Positions 42,236 to 52,653 are shown, counted from the first letter of the stretch. The stretch: 64,000 nucleotides of DNA from Syntrophaceae bacterium (GCA_018436925.1 JAHDKI010000029.1:1-64000); one strand, 5' to 3'. Notes: generated from the letters alone by a model not told the origin. Made by a program: numbers and translations.

Positions 42236-43477
42236 TTATTTAAGCCAAAGCACGGGGTTTTTCTTCGCCGCGGTCAATTTTTTAATGTCGTCAACTTCCT
42301 GCTGGCTTTTCGGCCACCAGGCGTAAAGCACCGACGGATCCGACACACCTTTGGTGATCGTCTGAACCGACGCCAAAACCAGCAGGCGGCCGGTTTTGTT
42401 GATCCCGAAGGCTTCGTTGGGATACTTGTCGCCAAGCATGGGTTGCTGGGCGAATGACTTGTCGAAGCCCTCCCGGATTTTGTAGATATCATCCACCGAT
42501 CCGGCCGCGACAATCGCCCGGGCCAGCGCGTACATGCCTGTGTAATTGAGCGCGCATTCCCAGGTCACCATTTTTTTATACTGTTCCGTATATTTCTTTT
42601 CAAAGACGGTCGCCCCTTCAAACGGAACGCTGACCACCCCGCCGGTTCCGATCAGATCGCCCATCACCCGGGTGCCTTTGAGCAGTTTGGCGATATAATC
42701 CTGTTTGGCCTGATCGATCAGGATGAAGCCGCCTTTAAAACCCATCGATCGGGCCTGCTCGATCACCAGGGCGGTTGTGGCGGAAGGTCCGCCGATGAGC
42801 ATCACCTCGGGATTGGTGGCGATAGCCGCCGCAATGGGAGAAGAAAAGTCCGTCTCCGTGTAATAGTTGGCGGGTTTGTCCGCGGTGATTTCGCCGCCCC
42901 GCTTGATCCAGTATTCCTTGAAGGCGCTTCGCCATTCATCGCCGTAAGCGCCCAGCGTCACGACCATGGCGGCTTTTTTCCACCCTTTGCTCATGGCCCA
43001 CTCGGCAAAAGCCTGAACATAAGGCGTGAAGCTCGTCGTGGTGCAGACCATCAGTTTATTGCCCAGGTCTTCGACTTTGGGCGTGCTGGTGTAGGCCATG
43101 ACGATGAATTCGCTGCCCTTCTCCTGATTGATTTTCATCATGGGCGCCAGTGTGTTGAACACGCCGTTGAAAACCGCAATGGCCTTATTCGCTTTGAAAC
43201 GGCGGGCGTTATTGACCGTCAGCGTCGGGTCAATGCGGTCATCGAGCTTATCCAGTTTAAAGGTGTACTTTTTCCCCGCAACCGTGATGCCGCCTGCGGC
43301 GTTGATTTCTTTGACGGCCATTTCAATGCCGCTGTAAATATCCTGTCCGTATTCGGCCGCCGGGCCGGATAGAGGCCCCGTGTAACCGATGACAATTTCA
43401 TTCGCTAAACCCTTTCCCGACCAGACCACAAAAACAAAAACGGCAACCAGACAAACCAGCCCCTTCAGATGTTTCAT
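42236..43477 (-). CDS. branched-chain-amino-acid-type ABC transporter binding protein (LivK-like), copy 2
   Basis: This 413-residue periplasmic protein has a Sec signal (hydrophobic residues 6-25, mature start near EIVIGYTGPLSGPAAEYGQD). It is a paralogue of the protein at 10690-11925: GNGIEMAV/YSGIEMAV, then AMVVTLGAYGD, TETDFSSPIAAAI and GFILIDQAKQDYIAKLLKG have direct counterparts. Again no permease genes are adjacent. An AAGGAGGGAC ribosome site precedes it. Confidence 0.85.
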   Translation of the reverse strand: MKHLKGLVCLVAVFVFVVWSGKGLANEIVIGYTGPLSGPAAEYGQDIYSGIEMAVKEINAAGGITVAGKKYTFKLDKLDDRIDPTLTVNNARRFKANKAIAVFNGVFNTLAPMMKINQEKGSEFIVMAYTSTPKVEDLGNKLMVCTTTSFTPYVQAFAEWAMSKGWKKAAMVVTLGAYGDEWRSAFKEYWIKRGGEITADKPANYYTETDFSSPIAAAIATNPEVMLIGGPSATTALVIEQARSMGFKGGFILIDQAKQDYIAKLLKGTRVMGDLIGTGGVVSVPFEGATVFEKKYTEQYKKMVTWECALNYTGMYALARAIVAAGSVDDIYKIREGFDKSFAQQPMLGDKYPNEAFGINKTGRLLVLASVQTITKGVSDPSVLYAWWPKSQQEVDDIKKLTAAKKNPVLWLK

Positions 43478-43756
43478 ACAGTCCCTCCTTAAGCTATGAA
43501 TTGTCTTTCCCCTTCATAAAAATTCGGGAAAAATGGAAAGCCTCTTTTGGCTTAAAAACTAACTGCTTTGTGAATGAAAAACAAAAACAAGTCAACTGCT
43601 GAATGTTGTTGAAAAAACCGGCAACAAATAATTCCCTGCAAGACGCAGGCAAACCCTCTGAAGATAATTACGGAAACGCCGTGACCAGCATCCCATAAAT
43701 ATCCGCCGGTCATATGGAGACGGACGCAAGACTGGCAGGCGGCAAAACCAACGGAC

Positions 43757-44557
43757 TTACCGCATGGTAATGCCGCCGTCGATGCCGATGGCCTGACCGG
43801 TGATGCTGCGGGCTTCCCAGGAGGCCAGATACGCGACGAGCGATGCGATCTCGGACACGTCCTGCGGCCGGCGAAGCGGCGTCACCTCTCGCACGCGGGC
43901 ATCGAATATTTCCCGCAGGGTCATCTGCGCATAGGCGGGCTGAATCTCCTTGACCGCCTGGGCAAGCTTTTCCCAGCCCGGCGTGAACACATACCCCGGA
44001 CAGACGGCATTCACGGTGATATCATGGCGCGCCAGTTCCTTGGCGAGCGTCTGCGTCAAGCCCATGATGCCGAATTTGGCGGCGCAGTAAGCCGAAAGAA
44101 GCTGTTCGCCCTGCCGACCCGAAACGGACGACAAATTGATGATGCGCCCCTGTTTGCGCCGAATCATCGCCCTGGCCGCCGCGCGGCAGCACAGATAGGC
44201 GCTTTTGAGATTGATCTCGATGGTTTGATCCCAGGTTTCGACATCGGATTTCACCACCAGCGCAATACCCTTGCCGCCGCCGACATTATTGACCAGGATA
44301 TCGACCGCGCCGAAAGAGGCGAGACTTTTTTGAAACATCGCTTCGACGTCGTCTTCCTTTGTCGCATCGCAGGCCAGTGCAAGAGCGCGCCCCCCCTGAG
44401 ATTCGATTTGGGCCGCGGCGTGCCGCGCCGCCTCGATATTCAGATCCGCGACCACAACCCCCGCGCCTTCTTCACTCAGTTTCAGCGCGACGGCCAGGCC
44501 GATGCCGGCCCCGCCCCCCGTCACCACGGCCACTTTGTTTGTCAGTTTCAAATCCAT
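43757..44557 (-). CDS. short-chain dehydrogenase/reductase
   Basis: This SDR of about 266 residues has the NAD(P) motif VVTGGGAGIG at about 10-19, NNVGG near 90, the catalytic Ser in NLSSVSGRQG and YCAAK with the Tyr/Lys pair at about 155-159. NAVCPGYVFTPG follows. Family members reduce 3-oxoacyl or similar compounds. The ATG at 44557 gives the expected short N-terminus; the longer open frame runs into the divergent gene's promoter. The divergent carboxyltransferase suggests acyl-CoA metabolism. Confidence 0.88.
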   Translation of the reverse strand: MDLKLTNKVAVVTGGGAGIGLAVALKLSEEGAGVVVADLNIEAARHAAAQIESQGGRALALACDATKEDDVEAMFQKSLASFGAVDILVNNVGGGKGIALVVKSDVETWDQTIEINLKSAYLCCRAAARAMIRRKQGRIINLSSVSGRQGEQLLSAYCAAKFGIMGLTQTLAKELARHDITVNAVCPGYVFTPGWEKLAQAVKEIQPAYAQMTLREIFDARVREVTPLRRPQDVSEIASLVAYLASWEARSITGQAIGIDGGITMR

Positions 44558-44747
44558 ATAGAAAACCTCTGTGCGAAAATTTTTCCCGCCTTGCTTGACC
44601 GGGGCCGGATTATACACGCTTATCATCGATTTTCTCCATTTTTTTATAGCCCGAGCCTCCGGGCCGCCCGCCCGGCTTGCCAGATGCCTTGGATTATTGT
44701 ATGCAAAGCCCGTTAAAAAATCGGCAGTCTTTGAGGAGAAAAACGCC

Positions 44748-46343
44748 ATGACACAAGATCCAAACACCAAACCCGAAAAACCGATCCGGCCGGAGCTGGC
44801 CGAACTTCAAGAAAGACTCGCTTTCGGCCTGGATGAAAAACGGTCCGACGCGGTGGAAAAACGAAAATCCAAAAACCAGCGGACGGCGCGCGCCAACGTC
44901 CTGGATCTTTGCGATCCGGGCAGCTTCATCGAATACGGGGCGCTGGCCATCGCCGCCCAGCGCAAGCGCCGCTCCGTGAAGGATCTGATTGAAAAAACAC
45001 CGGCCGACGGCATGCTGGCCGGCATCGGCGCCGTCAACGGCTCGGCCTTTCCGGAAGACAAGTCGCGAGCCATGGTGCTGGCTTATGACTACACCGTGCT
45101 TGCCGGCACCCAGGGATTTTTCAACCACAAAAAAATCGACCGGATGCTCAAGCTCTGTCATGAGCAGAAACTCCCGCTGGTCTTCTTCGGGGAAGGCGGA
45201 GGCGGCAGGCCCGGCGATGTGGACGCGGCGGGCGTCGTCGTCGCCGGCCTCGATCTGGGCACCTTCGGGTCATTTGCCCGTTTGAGCGGCCATGTGCCGG
45301 TGGTGGGCGTCGTCTCCGGCCCCTGCTTCGCGGGAAACGCCGCGCTTCTGGGCTGCTGCGACGTCATCATCGCCGCGAAAAATTCCAACATCGGCATGGG
45401 CGGTCCGGTCATGATCGAAGGCGGCGGCCTGGGCGTGTTCAAAACCGAAGAGGTCGGCCCCATGGAAATTCAAACCGCCAACGGTGTAGTGGATATCGAA
45501 GTGGAAGACGATCTCGAGGCGGTCGCCGCGGCTAAAAAGTATCTGTCTTATTTTCAGGGCGCCGTTTCATCCTGGACGGCGGGCGACCCGCTGAAACTGC
45601 GCGATGTGATTCCGGAGAGCCGCAAGCGCGCCTACAATGTGCGAGCGGTCATCAAAGCGCTGGCCGACACGGATTCGTTTCTGGAACTTCGGCCCAAGTT
45701 CGGCCCCGGCATGGTCACGGGGTTTTTGCGCATCGAAGGCCGTCCCTTCGGCGTCATCGCCAACAACTCCATGCACATGGCGGGCGCCATCGAAGCGGAA
45801 GGCGCAGACAAGGCGGCGCGTCTCATGATGCTGTGCAACGCGCACGGCCTGCCGATTCTGTCGCTTTGCGACACGCCGGGTTTCATGGTCGGCCCCGAAA
45901 TCGAAAAACGCGCGCAGGTGCGCCATGTCTGCCGGATGTTCGTGGTGGGCTCGCATGTGACGGTTCCCTACTTCACGGTCGTGTTACGGCGGGGTTACGG
46001 CCTGGGCGTGATGGCGATGGCCAAAGGCGGCTTTCACGAATCCTTTTTCACCGCGGCCTGGCCGACCGGCGAATTCGGGGCGATGGGCCTCGAAGGCGCC
46101 GTGAAAGCGGGATTCCGCAAAGAGCTCGCCGCCGAGGCCGACCCGGAAAAGCGCGAAGCGCTCTACAACAAGCTGGTGGCGGCGCTTTACGAACAAGGCA
46201 AGGCCATCAACATGGCAAGCTACCTTGAAATCGACGCGGTGATCGATCCCGCCGACACGCGAAACTGGATTTTGCGCGGGTTGAAGTCCGTGCCGCCGCG
46301 GGATGCGTCTGCGGTGGCGCACAACTTTGTCGATCCGTGGTAG
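44748..46343 (+). CDS. acyl-CoA carboxylase carboxyltransferase (biotin-dependent, propionyl/acetyl type)
   Basis: This carboxyltransferase of about 531 residues has the two crotonase-like halves typical of the acyl-CoA carboxylase beta subunit. Visible landmarks are GGGRPGDVDAAGVVVAGLDL, VSGPCFAGNAALLGCCDVII, GGPVMIEGGGLG, then RPKFGPGMVTGFLRIEGRPF and CDTPGFMVGPEIEKRAQVRH. It would transfer carboxyl from biotin to an acyl-CoA. No biotin carboxylase is adjacent. ATG at 44748 has GAGGAGAAA upstream. Confidence 0.88.
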   Translation: MTQDPNTKPEKPIRPELAELQERLAFGLDEKRSDAVEKRKSKNQRTARANVLDLCDPGSFIEYGALAIAAQRKRRSVKDLIEKTPADGMLAGIGAVNGSAFPEDKSRAMVLAYDYTVLAGTQGFFNHKKIDRMLKLCHEQKLPLVFFGEGGGGRPGDVDAAGVVVAGLDLGTFGSFARLSGHVPVVGVVSGPCFAGNAALLGCCDVIIAAKNSNIGMGGPVMIEGGGLGVFKTEEVGPMEIQTANGVVDIEVEDDLEAVAAAKKYLSYFQGAVSSWTAGDPLKLRDVIPESRKRAYNVRAVIKALADTDSFLELRPKFGPGMVTGFLRIEGRPFGVIANNSMHMAGAIEAEGADKAARLMMLCNAHGLPILSLCDTPGFMVGPEIEKRAQVRHVCRMFVVGSHVTVPYFTVVLRRGYGLGVMAMAKGGFHESFFTAAWPTGEFGAMGLEGAVKAGFRKELAAEADPEKREALYNKLVAALYEQGKAINMASYLEIDAVIDPADTRNWILRGLKSVPPRDASAVAHNFVDPW

Positions 46344-46402
46344 GCGGTGGCTCGATGAAGAAAAGGTGACAGTGCGTCGCCTTTGTGGTAGGCTGCAACC
46401 CT

Positions 46403-47449
46403 ATGAATAAAGATAAACTTGTCCTGTTTTGTCTGGCTGTTTTGGCCCTGATCGCCGTGGGCGTGGTTTTAAAAATGGCCAAACCGGTGATCCTGCCTCT
46501 GGTGATCGCCTGGCTTTTGACCTTTATTTTCGGGCCCGCCATCAATTTCATGACGCACAGAAAAATTCCCCTGCCGATCGCCATCCTGGTGGTCATGCTG
46601 GTGCTGTGCGGCGTCGTCTTTTTAGGCGTGTTCTTTCTTCACGGGCGCGTGGTGACCATCGCCGGGGCGTTTCCGGAATATGAAGCCCGCTTCCTGCAGA
46701 TCGGCAGGGCGATGGGCTCGTTTCTGCCCTTCGAATATAATCCCATATCGGATTTCGACTGGGGCATGACGGCCCGCGACATGCTGGTGTCGTTGTCCGG
46801 ATCATTCTTTTCCATCGTTTCCTATCTGGTGATGGTGATGATTTTTCTGGTTTTCCTTTTGTCGGGCAAACCTTACGCCATCAACAAAATGGATCGGGCC
46901 TTGTCGGAAAAGCGGGCGCGGCAAATGAAGCACATCATCGGCTCCATTTCTTCGGAAATCAGCCGGTATCTCTGGGTTATGGTTTTAATCAGTTTTTCAA
47001 CGGGCTGCATGGTGTGGCTGGCGCTGACGCTCATCGGCGTGGATTTTCCCATCACCTGGGGCGCGCTGGCCTTTTTCTTTAATTTCATTCCGACGGTGGG
47101 GTCGATCGTCGCCTCGATTCCGCCGATTCTTCTGGCGCTGGTGCAGTTTTATCCCAGCGTCTGGCCGGGCATTATCACGCTGGTTGCCGTCACCGCCATT
47201 CAAATGACCATCGGCAATTTCATCGCGCCCAAGATCCTGGGCGACCGGCTGCATTTAAGCCCGGTGGTGATCCTGCTTTCGCTTCTGTTCTGGGGCTGGC
47301 TGTGGGGCGTGGTCGGCGCGCTTCTGGCCGTGCCGATCGCCTCGGCCATCAAGATCACCTGCGAGAATATCGACGAGCTTCAACCCATCAGCGTGATGAT
47401 GGGCTCGGGCCGGCGCTACTGGAAAGAAAACCAGCACAAAGAAGCCTGA
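46403..47449 (+). CDS. AI-2E/PerM-family transporter
   Basis: This inner-membrane protein of about 348 residues has seven to eight hydrophobic segments and the family-typical tail PKILGDRLHLSPVVILLSLL, FWGWLWGVVGALLAVPIAS. Members export or permeate small molecules (AI-2, sodium/proton exchange have been proposed). It follows the carboxyltransferase by 59 nt on the same strand and ends before a strong terminator. Confidence 0.85.
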   Translation: MNKDKLVLFCLAVLALIAVGVVLKMAKPVILPLVIAWLLTFIFGPAINFMTHRKIPLPIAILVVMLVLCGVVFLGVFFLHGRVVTIAGAFPEYEARFLQIGRAMGSFLPFEYNPISDFDWGMTARDMLVSLSGSFFSIVSYLVMVMIFLVFLLSGKPYAINKMDRALSEKRARQMKHIIGSISSEISRYLWVMVLISFSTGCMVWLALTLIGVDFPITWGALAFFFNFIPTVGSIVASIPPILLALVQFYPSVWPGIITLVAVTAIQMTIGNFIAPKILGDRLHLSPVVILLSLLFWGWLWGVVGALLAVPIASAIKITCENIDELQPISVMMGSGRRYWKENQHKEA

Positions 47450-47514
47450 TCATGATCCTGGCGGCTTTTACACCGCCCTGGCCTTTCCGCCGCAATCTTC
47501 CGCACGCCTTATGC

Positions 47515-47549
47515 AAAAAGGCCCGAGCCTTCGGCCCGGGCCTTTTTTT
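47515..47549. terminator. rho-independent terminator between convergent genes
   Basis: A GC-rich stem (GGCCCG/CGGGCC with inner GCC-TTCG-GGC) is flanked by A5 on the left and T7 on the right. It lies between the AI-2E-type gene and the convergent AsmA-family gene. Confidence 0.88.
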
Positions 47550-47566
47550 CTGCCCCTTGCGTTTTT

Positions 47567-49009
47567 CTATCTCTTTTTCAGCAGCCCGCCCACATCGTCG
47601 AGCAGTTTTTTCTGGTCGTCCTTAAGATACTCCTTGGCTTTTTCTTTCACCGCCTCTTTGGCCGCCTCGACGGCCACATCGCCCGCCGCGTCCTTGATGA
47701 TAACGGACAAAGAGCCGAGTTGCGGCCGGGTCAGCGTCACCGCCGGTTTCTGCGTGGTGCCGGCCACCGCAGCGCCCAGCTCGATCCGGTCGTCCGAATT
47801 CAAAAGCGGCTTCATCGCTGTTTGCGCCAGCATTTCAGGACGGGCATATTGCTTGACCTTCGGATCTTTGATCGCCCGGTCGATTTTTTGCGTCAAAAGC
47901 GCCTGCACCTTGTCGTTTGTCGCCTGATCCATCACCACGCCCAGATTCATCTTCACCGCGCTGGACGCGAGATTCATCCCGCCGTCAAAAGTAATCGACG
48001 CCTGTTCCAGATCGAGCCGGCCGTTTGAAATATCGGCCTGATTGTCCTTGTAGCGCAGATCCAGGCCGCTGTTTTTGGATCCGCTCCATTTTTGCGTGTC
48101 TTTCAGGAAAGCGATATATTCCCCAAGATATTCGCCGAGGACCGGAATCTGGGCTACGGCATTGAAAATCTGCAAGCCCGTGATTTCGCCTTCAGGAAGA
48201 CCAACGTGAACCAGCGCTTCGGGGTTCAAAAGCCGGCTTTGCCGATCAAACGGAATGACTTTCCCCGTCACGTCGAGTTTCACATCGAAATTCTGCACGC
48301 TGCCGGTTTTGAGCGGTCCGACGGTCTTTGCGCCCATGCCGAATTTGACGCCCGCCTGATCCTTGCTTTCGAGCGCTTTGGGGTCGATTTCGATGTCGTG
48401 CGCGAGCGCGGTGAGGTTGTAAATCTGAAACCTGTGGCCGAGCGCCGCGTCGTCATAATTGACCGTCGCGTTTCTCATTCCTATTTCTCCAATCGAGACC
48501 GCCACGGGCAGATCATCGGCTGAAAGCGGCTTTGCGGGCTCGGCCTTTTCTTTTTTTTCTTCCGGCGCCGGCTGTTTTTTCGATTTGATCAAATCGTCGA
48601 TGTTTAAGACCCCCTGCCTGTCTTTGGACAGGTTAATGACAGGCGCCGTCAGGGTCAGCTCGTCCAGCTCGATCTGCCGCTTCAAAAGCGGCAGGAATTT
48701 CAGCTTGAAGCGGAAAGATTCAACCCCCGCGAATAGATCCCCTGCTGGCACGGGTTTCCCGGCCAGCGCCGCAAGCTGATCCGGTGTCTTGAAATTCGAT
48801 ATGGCGACATTTTTCACCTCAATGCCGGACACTACGGAAAAAAGATTCACGTCGATGCTTTCAATCGTCACATGCCGGTTTAGCGCGGCCGACATTTTCG
48901 ACGCGACGAAATCTTTCGTCACGGTCATATAAACAATCACCCCGGCTGCCACGACCAACACGACGATCAGGGCCACAATGGCGCCTAAAGCCCAGAGCAC
49001 TTTCTTCAT
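47567..49009 (-). CDS. AsmA-family protein
   Basis: This protein of about 480 residues has one N-terminal transmembrane helix (residues 5-27) and a large periplasmic domain. The N-terminal AsmA pattern reads TKDFVASKMSAALNRHVTIE, then VKNVAISNFKTPDQLAALAG, and the C-terminal half has lysine/glutamate-rich helices. AsmA-like proteins bridge the envelope and influence outer-membrane lipid or protein assembly. A long open frame upstream to 49417 is not credible; the ATG at 49009 begins MKKVLWALGA. Confidence 0.8.
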   Translation of the reverse strand: MKKVLWALGAIVALIVVLVVAAGVIVYMTVTKDFVASKMSAALNRHVTIESIDVNLFSVVSGIEVKNVAISNFKTPDQLAALAGKPVPAGDLFAGVESFRFKLKFLPLLKRQIELDELTLTAPVINLSKDRQGVLNIDDLIKSKKQPAPEEKKEKAEPAKPLSADDLPVAVSIGEIGMRNATVNYDDAALGHRFQIYNLTALAHDIEIDPKALESKDQAGVKFGMGAKTVGPLKTGSVQNFDVKLDVTGKVIPFDRQSRLLNPEALVHVGLPEGEITGLQIFNAVAQIPVLGEYLGEYIAFLKDTQKWSGSKNSGLDLRYKDNQADISNGRLDLEQASITFDGGMNLASSAVKMNLGVVMDQATNDKVQALLTQKIDRAIKDPKVKQYARPEMLAQTAMKPLLNSDDRIELGAAVAGTTQKPAVTLTRPQLGSLSVIIKDAAGDVAVEAAKEAVKEKAKEYLKDDQKKLLDDVGGLLKKR

Positions 49010-49204
49010 GTCACGCACCGCCTTTCTGTCAATAAAAGGGTTGAAAACCGTCAGGAATCCGGGCGGGAAGTCCGCCCCGGCAAATTGCCGCCCCACTATA
49101 GGGCAAACCATGCGCGATGTCAATTTCTTCGGGGAGAGGGCGGTGACAACACGCCTTCGCTGTGATAAGAAGCAGCTTTCTTCAAGACCCGGAAAGGACG
49201 GATC

Positions 49205-49846
49205 GTGGACATCGGAACACTTGCGCAAAACATCCTGCTGGGGCTTACCCTTGCCGCGCCCATCGGACCGGTCAACGTCGAGATCATCCGGCGCGGCCTG
49301 CGTTCGGGATTCCGGCAGGCGTTGGCCACCGGCGCGGGCGCGATGACGGCCGACGCCACCTACCTGACGCTTATCTTCTTCGGCCTTGCGGCGCTTTTTA
49401 CGTCCGCCATGCTTCAAATCGCGCTGGGGCTGGGCGGCAGCCTGATTCTTATTTATCTCGGCGCGGCGGGCATGCGGGAATATTTCAAAAAAGACGCCCC
49501 CGACGGCAAACCTTCAGCCGGCCGTCTGTCCAACCCGTTTGCGGCGGGCTTTGTGCTGGCGATTTCAAGCCCCATGACGATTGTCTGGTGGACGGGCGTT
49601 TTCGGCGCGTTTTTAGGATCGCAGCCCCGGCCGCTTGCCGGCCTTACGGCCTTTGCGTCGTGCCTGACCATCCTGCTGGGTTGCTTTCTGTGGGTGCTTT
49701 TTCTGTCGGCCGCCCTGCACTGGGGAAAGAAAATCATCAACGACCGGATGACCCGCCTGATCTCGCTTATCGCCGGATTGTTTCTTGTCGGCTTCGGCGT
49801 TTACTTTCTGTGGCGCACTCTTCTGCTGATGCTTTCCGCCTCATAA
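49205..49846 (+). CDS. LysE-family exporter
   Basis: This 213-residue membrane protein has six hydrophobic helices. The family motif reads GLTLAAPIGPVNVEIIRRGL near the N-terminus and SNPFAAGFVLAISSPMTIVW in the middle. LysE/RhtB proteins export amino acids or related compounds. A GTG start at 49205 follows GGAAAGGACGG. It is the last ordinary gene before the CRISPR array. Confidence 0.85.
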   Translation: MDIGTLAQNILLGLTLAAPIGPVNVEIIRRGLRSGFRQALATGAGAMTADATYLTLIFFGLAALFTSAMLQIALGLGGSLILIYLGAAGMREYFKKDAPDGKPSAGRLSNPFAAGFVLAISSPMTIVWWTGVFGAFLGSQPRPLAGLTAFASCLTILLGCFLWVLFLSAALHWGKKIINDRMTRLISLIAGLFLVGFGVYFLWRTLLLMLSAS

Positions 49847-49992
49847 AAAACGCCGCCGGGCCGCAGGGCGTGAGTTCAAAGCCATTGGCTTTGATAAAAA
49901 GCGCATTTGAAAAGACCGCGCCGCCGGGGTCGTGCAAAGACGCCTCTTTTAGAAACTTACTTTTTTACCAATGGCCCTGTTACCGTGCCTAT

Positions 49993-52468
49993 GTTTCAAT
50001 CCACGCACCCGCGAGGGGCGCGACAACAATCTCGTGCCAATACACTTCCTCTTTTGTGGTTTCAATCCACGCGCCCGCATGGGGCGCGACTTGATCTCGT
50101 GCTGCCATATTGCACGTCATCCACGTTTCAATCCACGCGCCCGCATGGGGCGCGACCTCAGCCCCTGGAGGATTGTCTTGACCGCCGGCAGTTTCAATCC
50201 ACGCGCCCGCATGGGGCGCGACATCGATACCGCAGAGATAACCGGCGTGATTCCCGGTTTCAATCCACGCGCCCGCATGGGGCGCGACGTTACAAGATCG
50301 TCGGCGGCTGTCAGTTTAAGCGCGTTTCAATCCACGCGCCCGCATGGGGCGCGACTTAATATACCTAAAATATTCTTCTTTGAGAGCGATGTTTCAATCC
50401 ACGCGCCCGCATGGGGCGCGACAAGACCTGCAAGCCTCTAAGGCCGGGACGGTGTGTTTCAATCCACGCGCCCGCATGGGGCGCGACCTAACAAACCTGC
50501 AAGATCAACCGTGAGTCTGCTGTTTCAATCCACGCGCCCGCATGGGGCGCGACGTTTACTGGCATGAAATTGTTCATTTTATCTATGTTTCAATCCACGC
50601 GCCCGCATGGGGCGCGACGTTTATTATCTCTACAAGCGGCGCACCGTGCCGGAGTTTCAATCCACGCGCCCGCATGGGGCGCGACGTTATTTTTTTACAA
50701 TAGAGACAATGACCTTATGTTTCAATCCACGCGCCCGCATGGGGCGCGACCGACGTCAACAAAGTCATGGACTATTCCTTTGAAGTTTCAATCCACGCGC
50801 CCGCATGGGGCGCGACATTCCGAAGCGTTATCTTTAGCGCGGATTTTCTGTTTCAATCCACGCGCCCGCATGGGGCGCGACATTAGCCAGATCCATTTCC
50901 GCCTCTGCGACTGATCTTTCAATCTACGCGCCCGCATGGGGCGCGACCCGCGCTAGTTCTTCCAAAGTTCCTCCAGAGCTTGTTTCAATCCACGCGCCCG
51001 CATGGGGCGCGACGGTAATCAGCAGTCTCCGCGACGCTGGCTTTCAGGTTTCAATCCACGCGCCCGCATGGGGCGCGACACAACAGGACTAAAACATGCC
51101 TGAGACGATAACAGTTTCAATCCACGCGCCCGCATGGGGCGCGACTTTTGACCCCGCTCTTATCACACGCGGCCACAGATGTTTCAATCCACGCGCCCGC
51201 ATGGGGCGCGACATTTCTGAAATGATTTCATGCCCACCATCGCTCTGTTTCAATCCACGCGCCCGCATGGGGCGCGACGAAGCCGCCCGCCGTTAGACAA
51301 ATAACCCTTCATGTTTCAATCCACGCGCCCGCATGGGGCGCGACTTGCCGCTGTTTCCATCATTCCCCGCAGATAAAGATGTTTCAATCCACGCGCCCGC
51401 ATGGGGCGCGACTTTGCCGCAGCTCGTTTGATAGATGCGACTTGATGTTTCAATCCACGCGCCCGCATGGGGCGCGACTTGCAGTTCCCGGAGTAGCGGA
51501 TAGGGAAGCTCAGTTTCAATCCACGCGCCCGCATGGGGCGCGACCAAGATTCCGGCACGTTCTCTTGATTTCGGAGAGTTTCAATCCACGCGCCCGCATG
51601 GGGCGCGACGCGGATTTGACGCCTGGGCGGTCGATATTTCAAAAGTTTCAATCCACGCGCCCGCATGGGGCGCGACGTGTCGCCCTGCACAACGACCACC
51701 TCGCGGCCTTGTTTCAATCCACGCGCCCGCATGGGGCGCGACGCATACCGGCGGCGGTATAGGTAGCTTCATCACGTTTCAATCCACGCGCCCGCATGGG
51801 GCGCGACTTGAATATAGGAAACGGTTACGCTCTAGTGACGCTGTTTCAATCCACGCGCCCGCATGGGGCGCGACGGTTATGGCGGAAGTATTCAGAAGCC
51901 AAAATTATGTTTCAATCCACGCGCCCGCATGGGGCGCGACTGGCGACAAGCCGTCATTGCTCAAGCCGGGTGCTGTTTCAATCCACGCGCCCGCATGGGG
52001 CGCGACCAAGCACCTGATAAACAGGGGCCACCTGTTTAGCGTTTCAATCCACGCGCCCGCATGGGGCGCGACCGCAGCTCGGTGTCGCCGGTGGTGATGG
52101 GGGCCTTGTTTCAATCCACGCGCCCGCATGGGGCGCGACGATGGCGATGGTTTCACCCGGCTTTGCCGATGCGTTTCAATCCACGCGCCCGCATGGGGCG
52201 CGACATCTCTGTGCAATTTTCATTCGGTTCCAACCGGAGTTTCAATCCACGCGCCCGCATGGGGCGCGACATACATTTTGCTGTCTTATTGCGGTCGCAA
52301 TTATGTTTCAATCCACGCGCCCGCATGGGGCGCGACATCGGACATAGTGAACATAAATTATTCATCAGTAGTTTCAATCCACGCGCCCGCATGGGGCGCG
52401 ACGAAGGTGTCCAGGATGATTGACCTGCCGGAACACGTTTCAATCCACGCGCCCGCATGGGGCGCGAC
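49993..52468 (-). CRISPR. type I-C CRISPR array, 38 repeats and 37 spacers
   Basis: I counted 38 copies of a 32-bp repeat with spacers of 33-36 bp (mostly 34). On the plus strand a repeat begins GTTTCAATCCACGCGCCCGC and ends ATGGGGCGCGAC; as transcribed leftward it ends GGATTGAAAC, the type I-C handle. Two repeats are degenerate: the leftmost (49993, three changes) and the one at 50916 (two changes). The leader and cas genes lie on the right, so the newest spacers are there and the decayed left end is the old, distal end. Apparent plus-strand proteins across this region are read-through of the repeat, not genes. Confidence 0.98.
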
Positions 52469-52653
52469 TGTTTGCTTCCAAATCCTTACGACTAATGTTT
52501 TTTTCTGTTTGTATGCGCGAAGCCGATTACAAATGATCACTATCTGTATTCAGTTTTCAAAGAACAAATCATTCGCTCAATAAAATCAGACGACTACTCT
52601 TTCCGCGAACCACCCTGCACAATGCTGTTCGCTTGTGGTTCGCGGAAGGCTTT
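52469..52653 (-). promoter_or_regulatory. CRISPR leader
   Basis: This 185-nt AT-rich segment lies between the cas2 stop and the first repeat, on the side with perfect repeats. It should hold the promoter for the leftward array transcript and the site for spacer integration. It contains T-rich runs (around 52498-52510) and a strong inverted repeat near cas2 (52601-52647). Confidence 0.75.
52601..52647. repeat. 13-bp perfect inverted repeat at the cas2/leader boundary
   Basis: TTCCGCGAACCAC (52601-52613) and GTGGTTCGCGGAA (52635-52647) form a perfect 13-bp stem with a 21-nt loop. It begins 7 nt past the cas2 stop. On the plus strand it is followed by GGC and T5, so it could stop transcripts entering cas2 from the array side, or end the cas transcript. 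Confidence 0.7.

Noticed and set aside
49907..52583. Many open frames with FQSTRPHGAR / VSIHAPAWGAT / RPMRARGLK repeats
   Set aside because: They are translations of the CRISPR repeat in various frames; the periodic repeat and spacer structure explains them fully.
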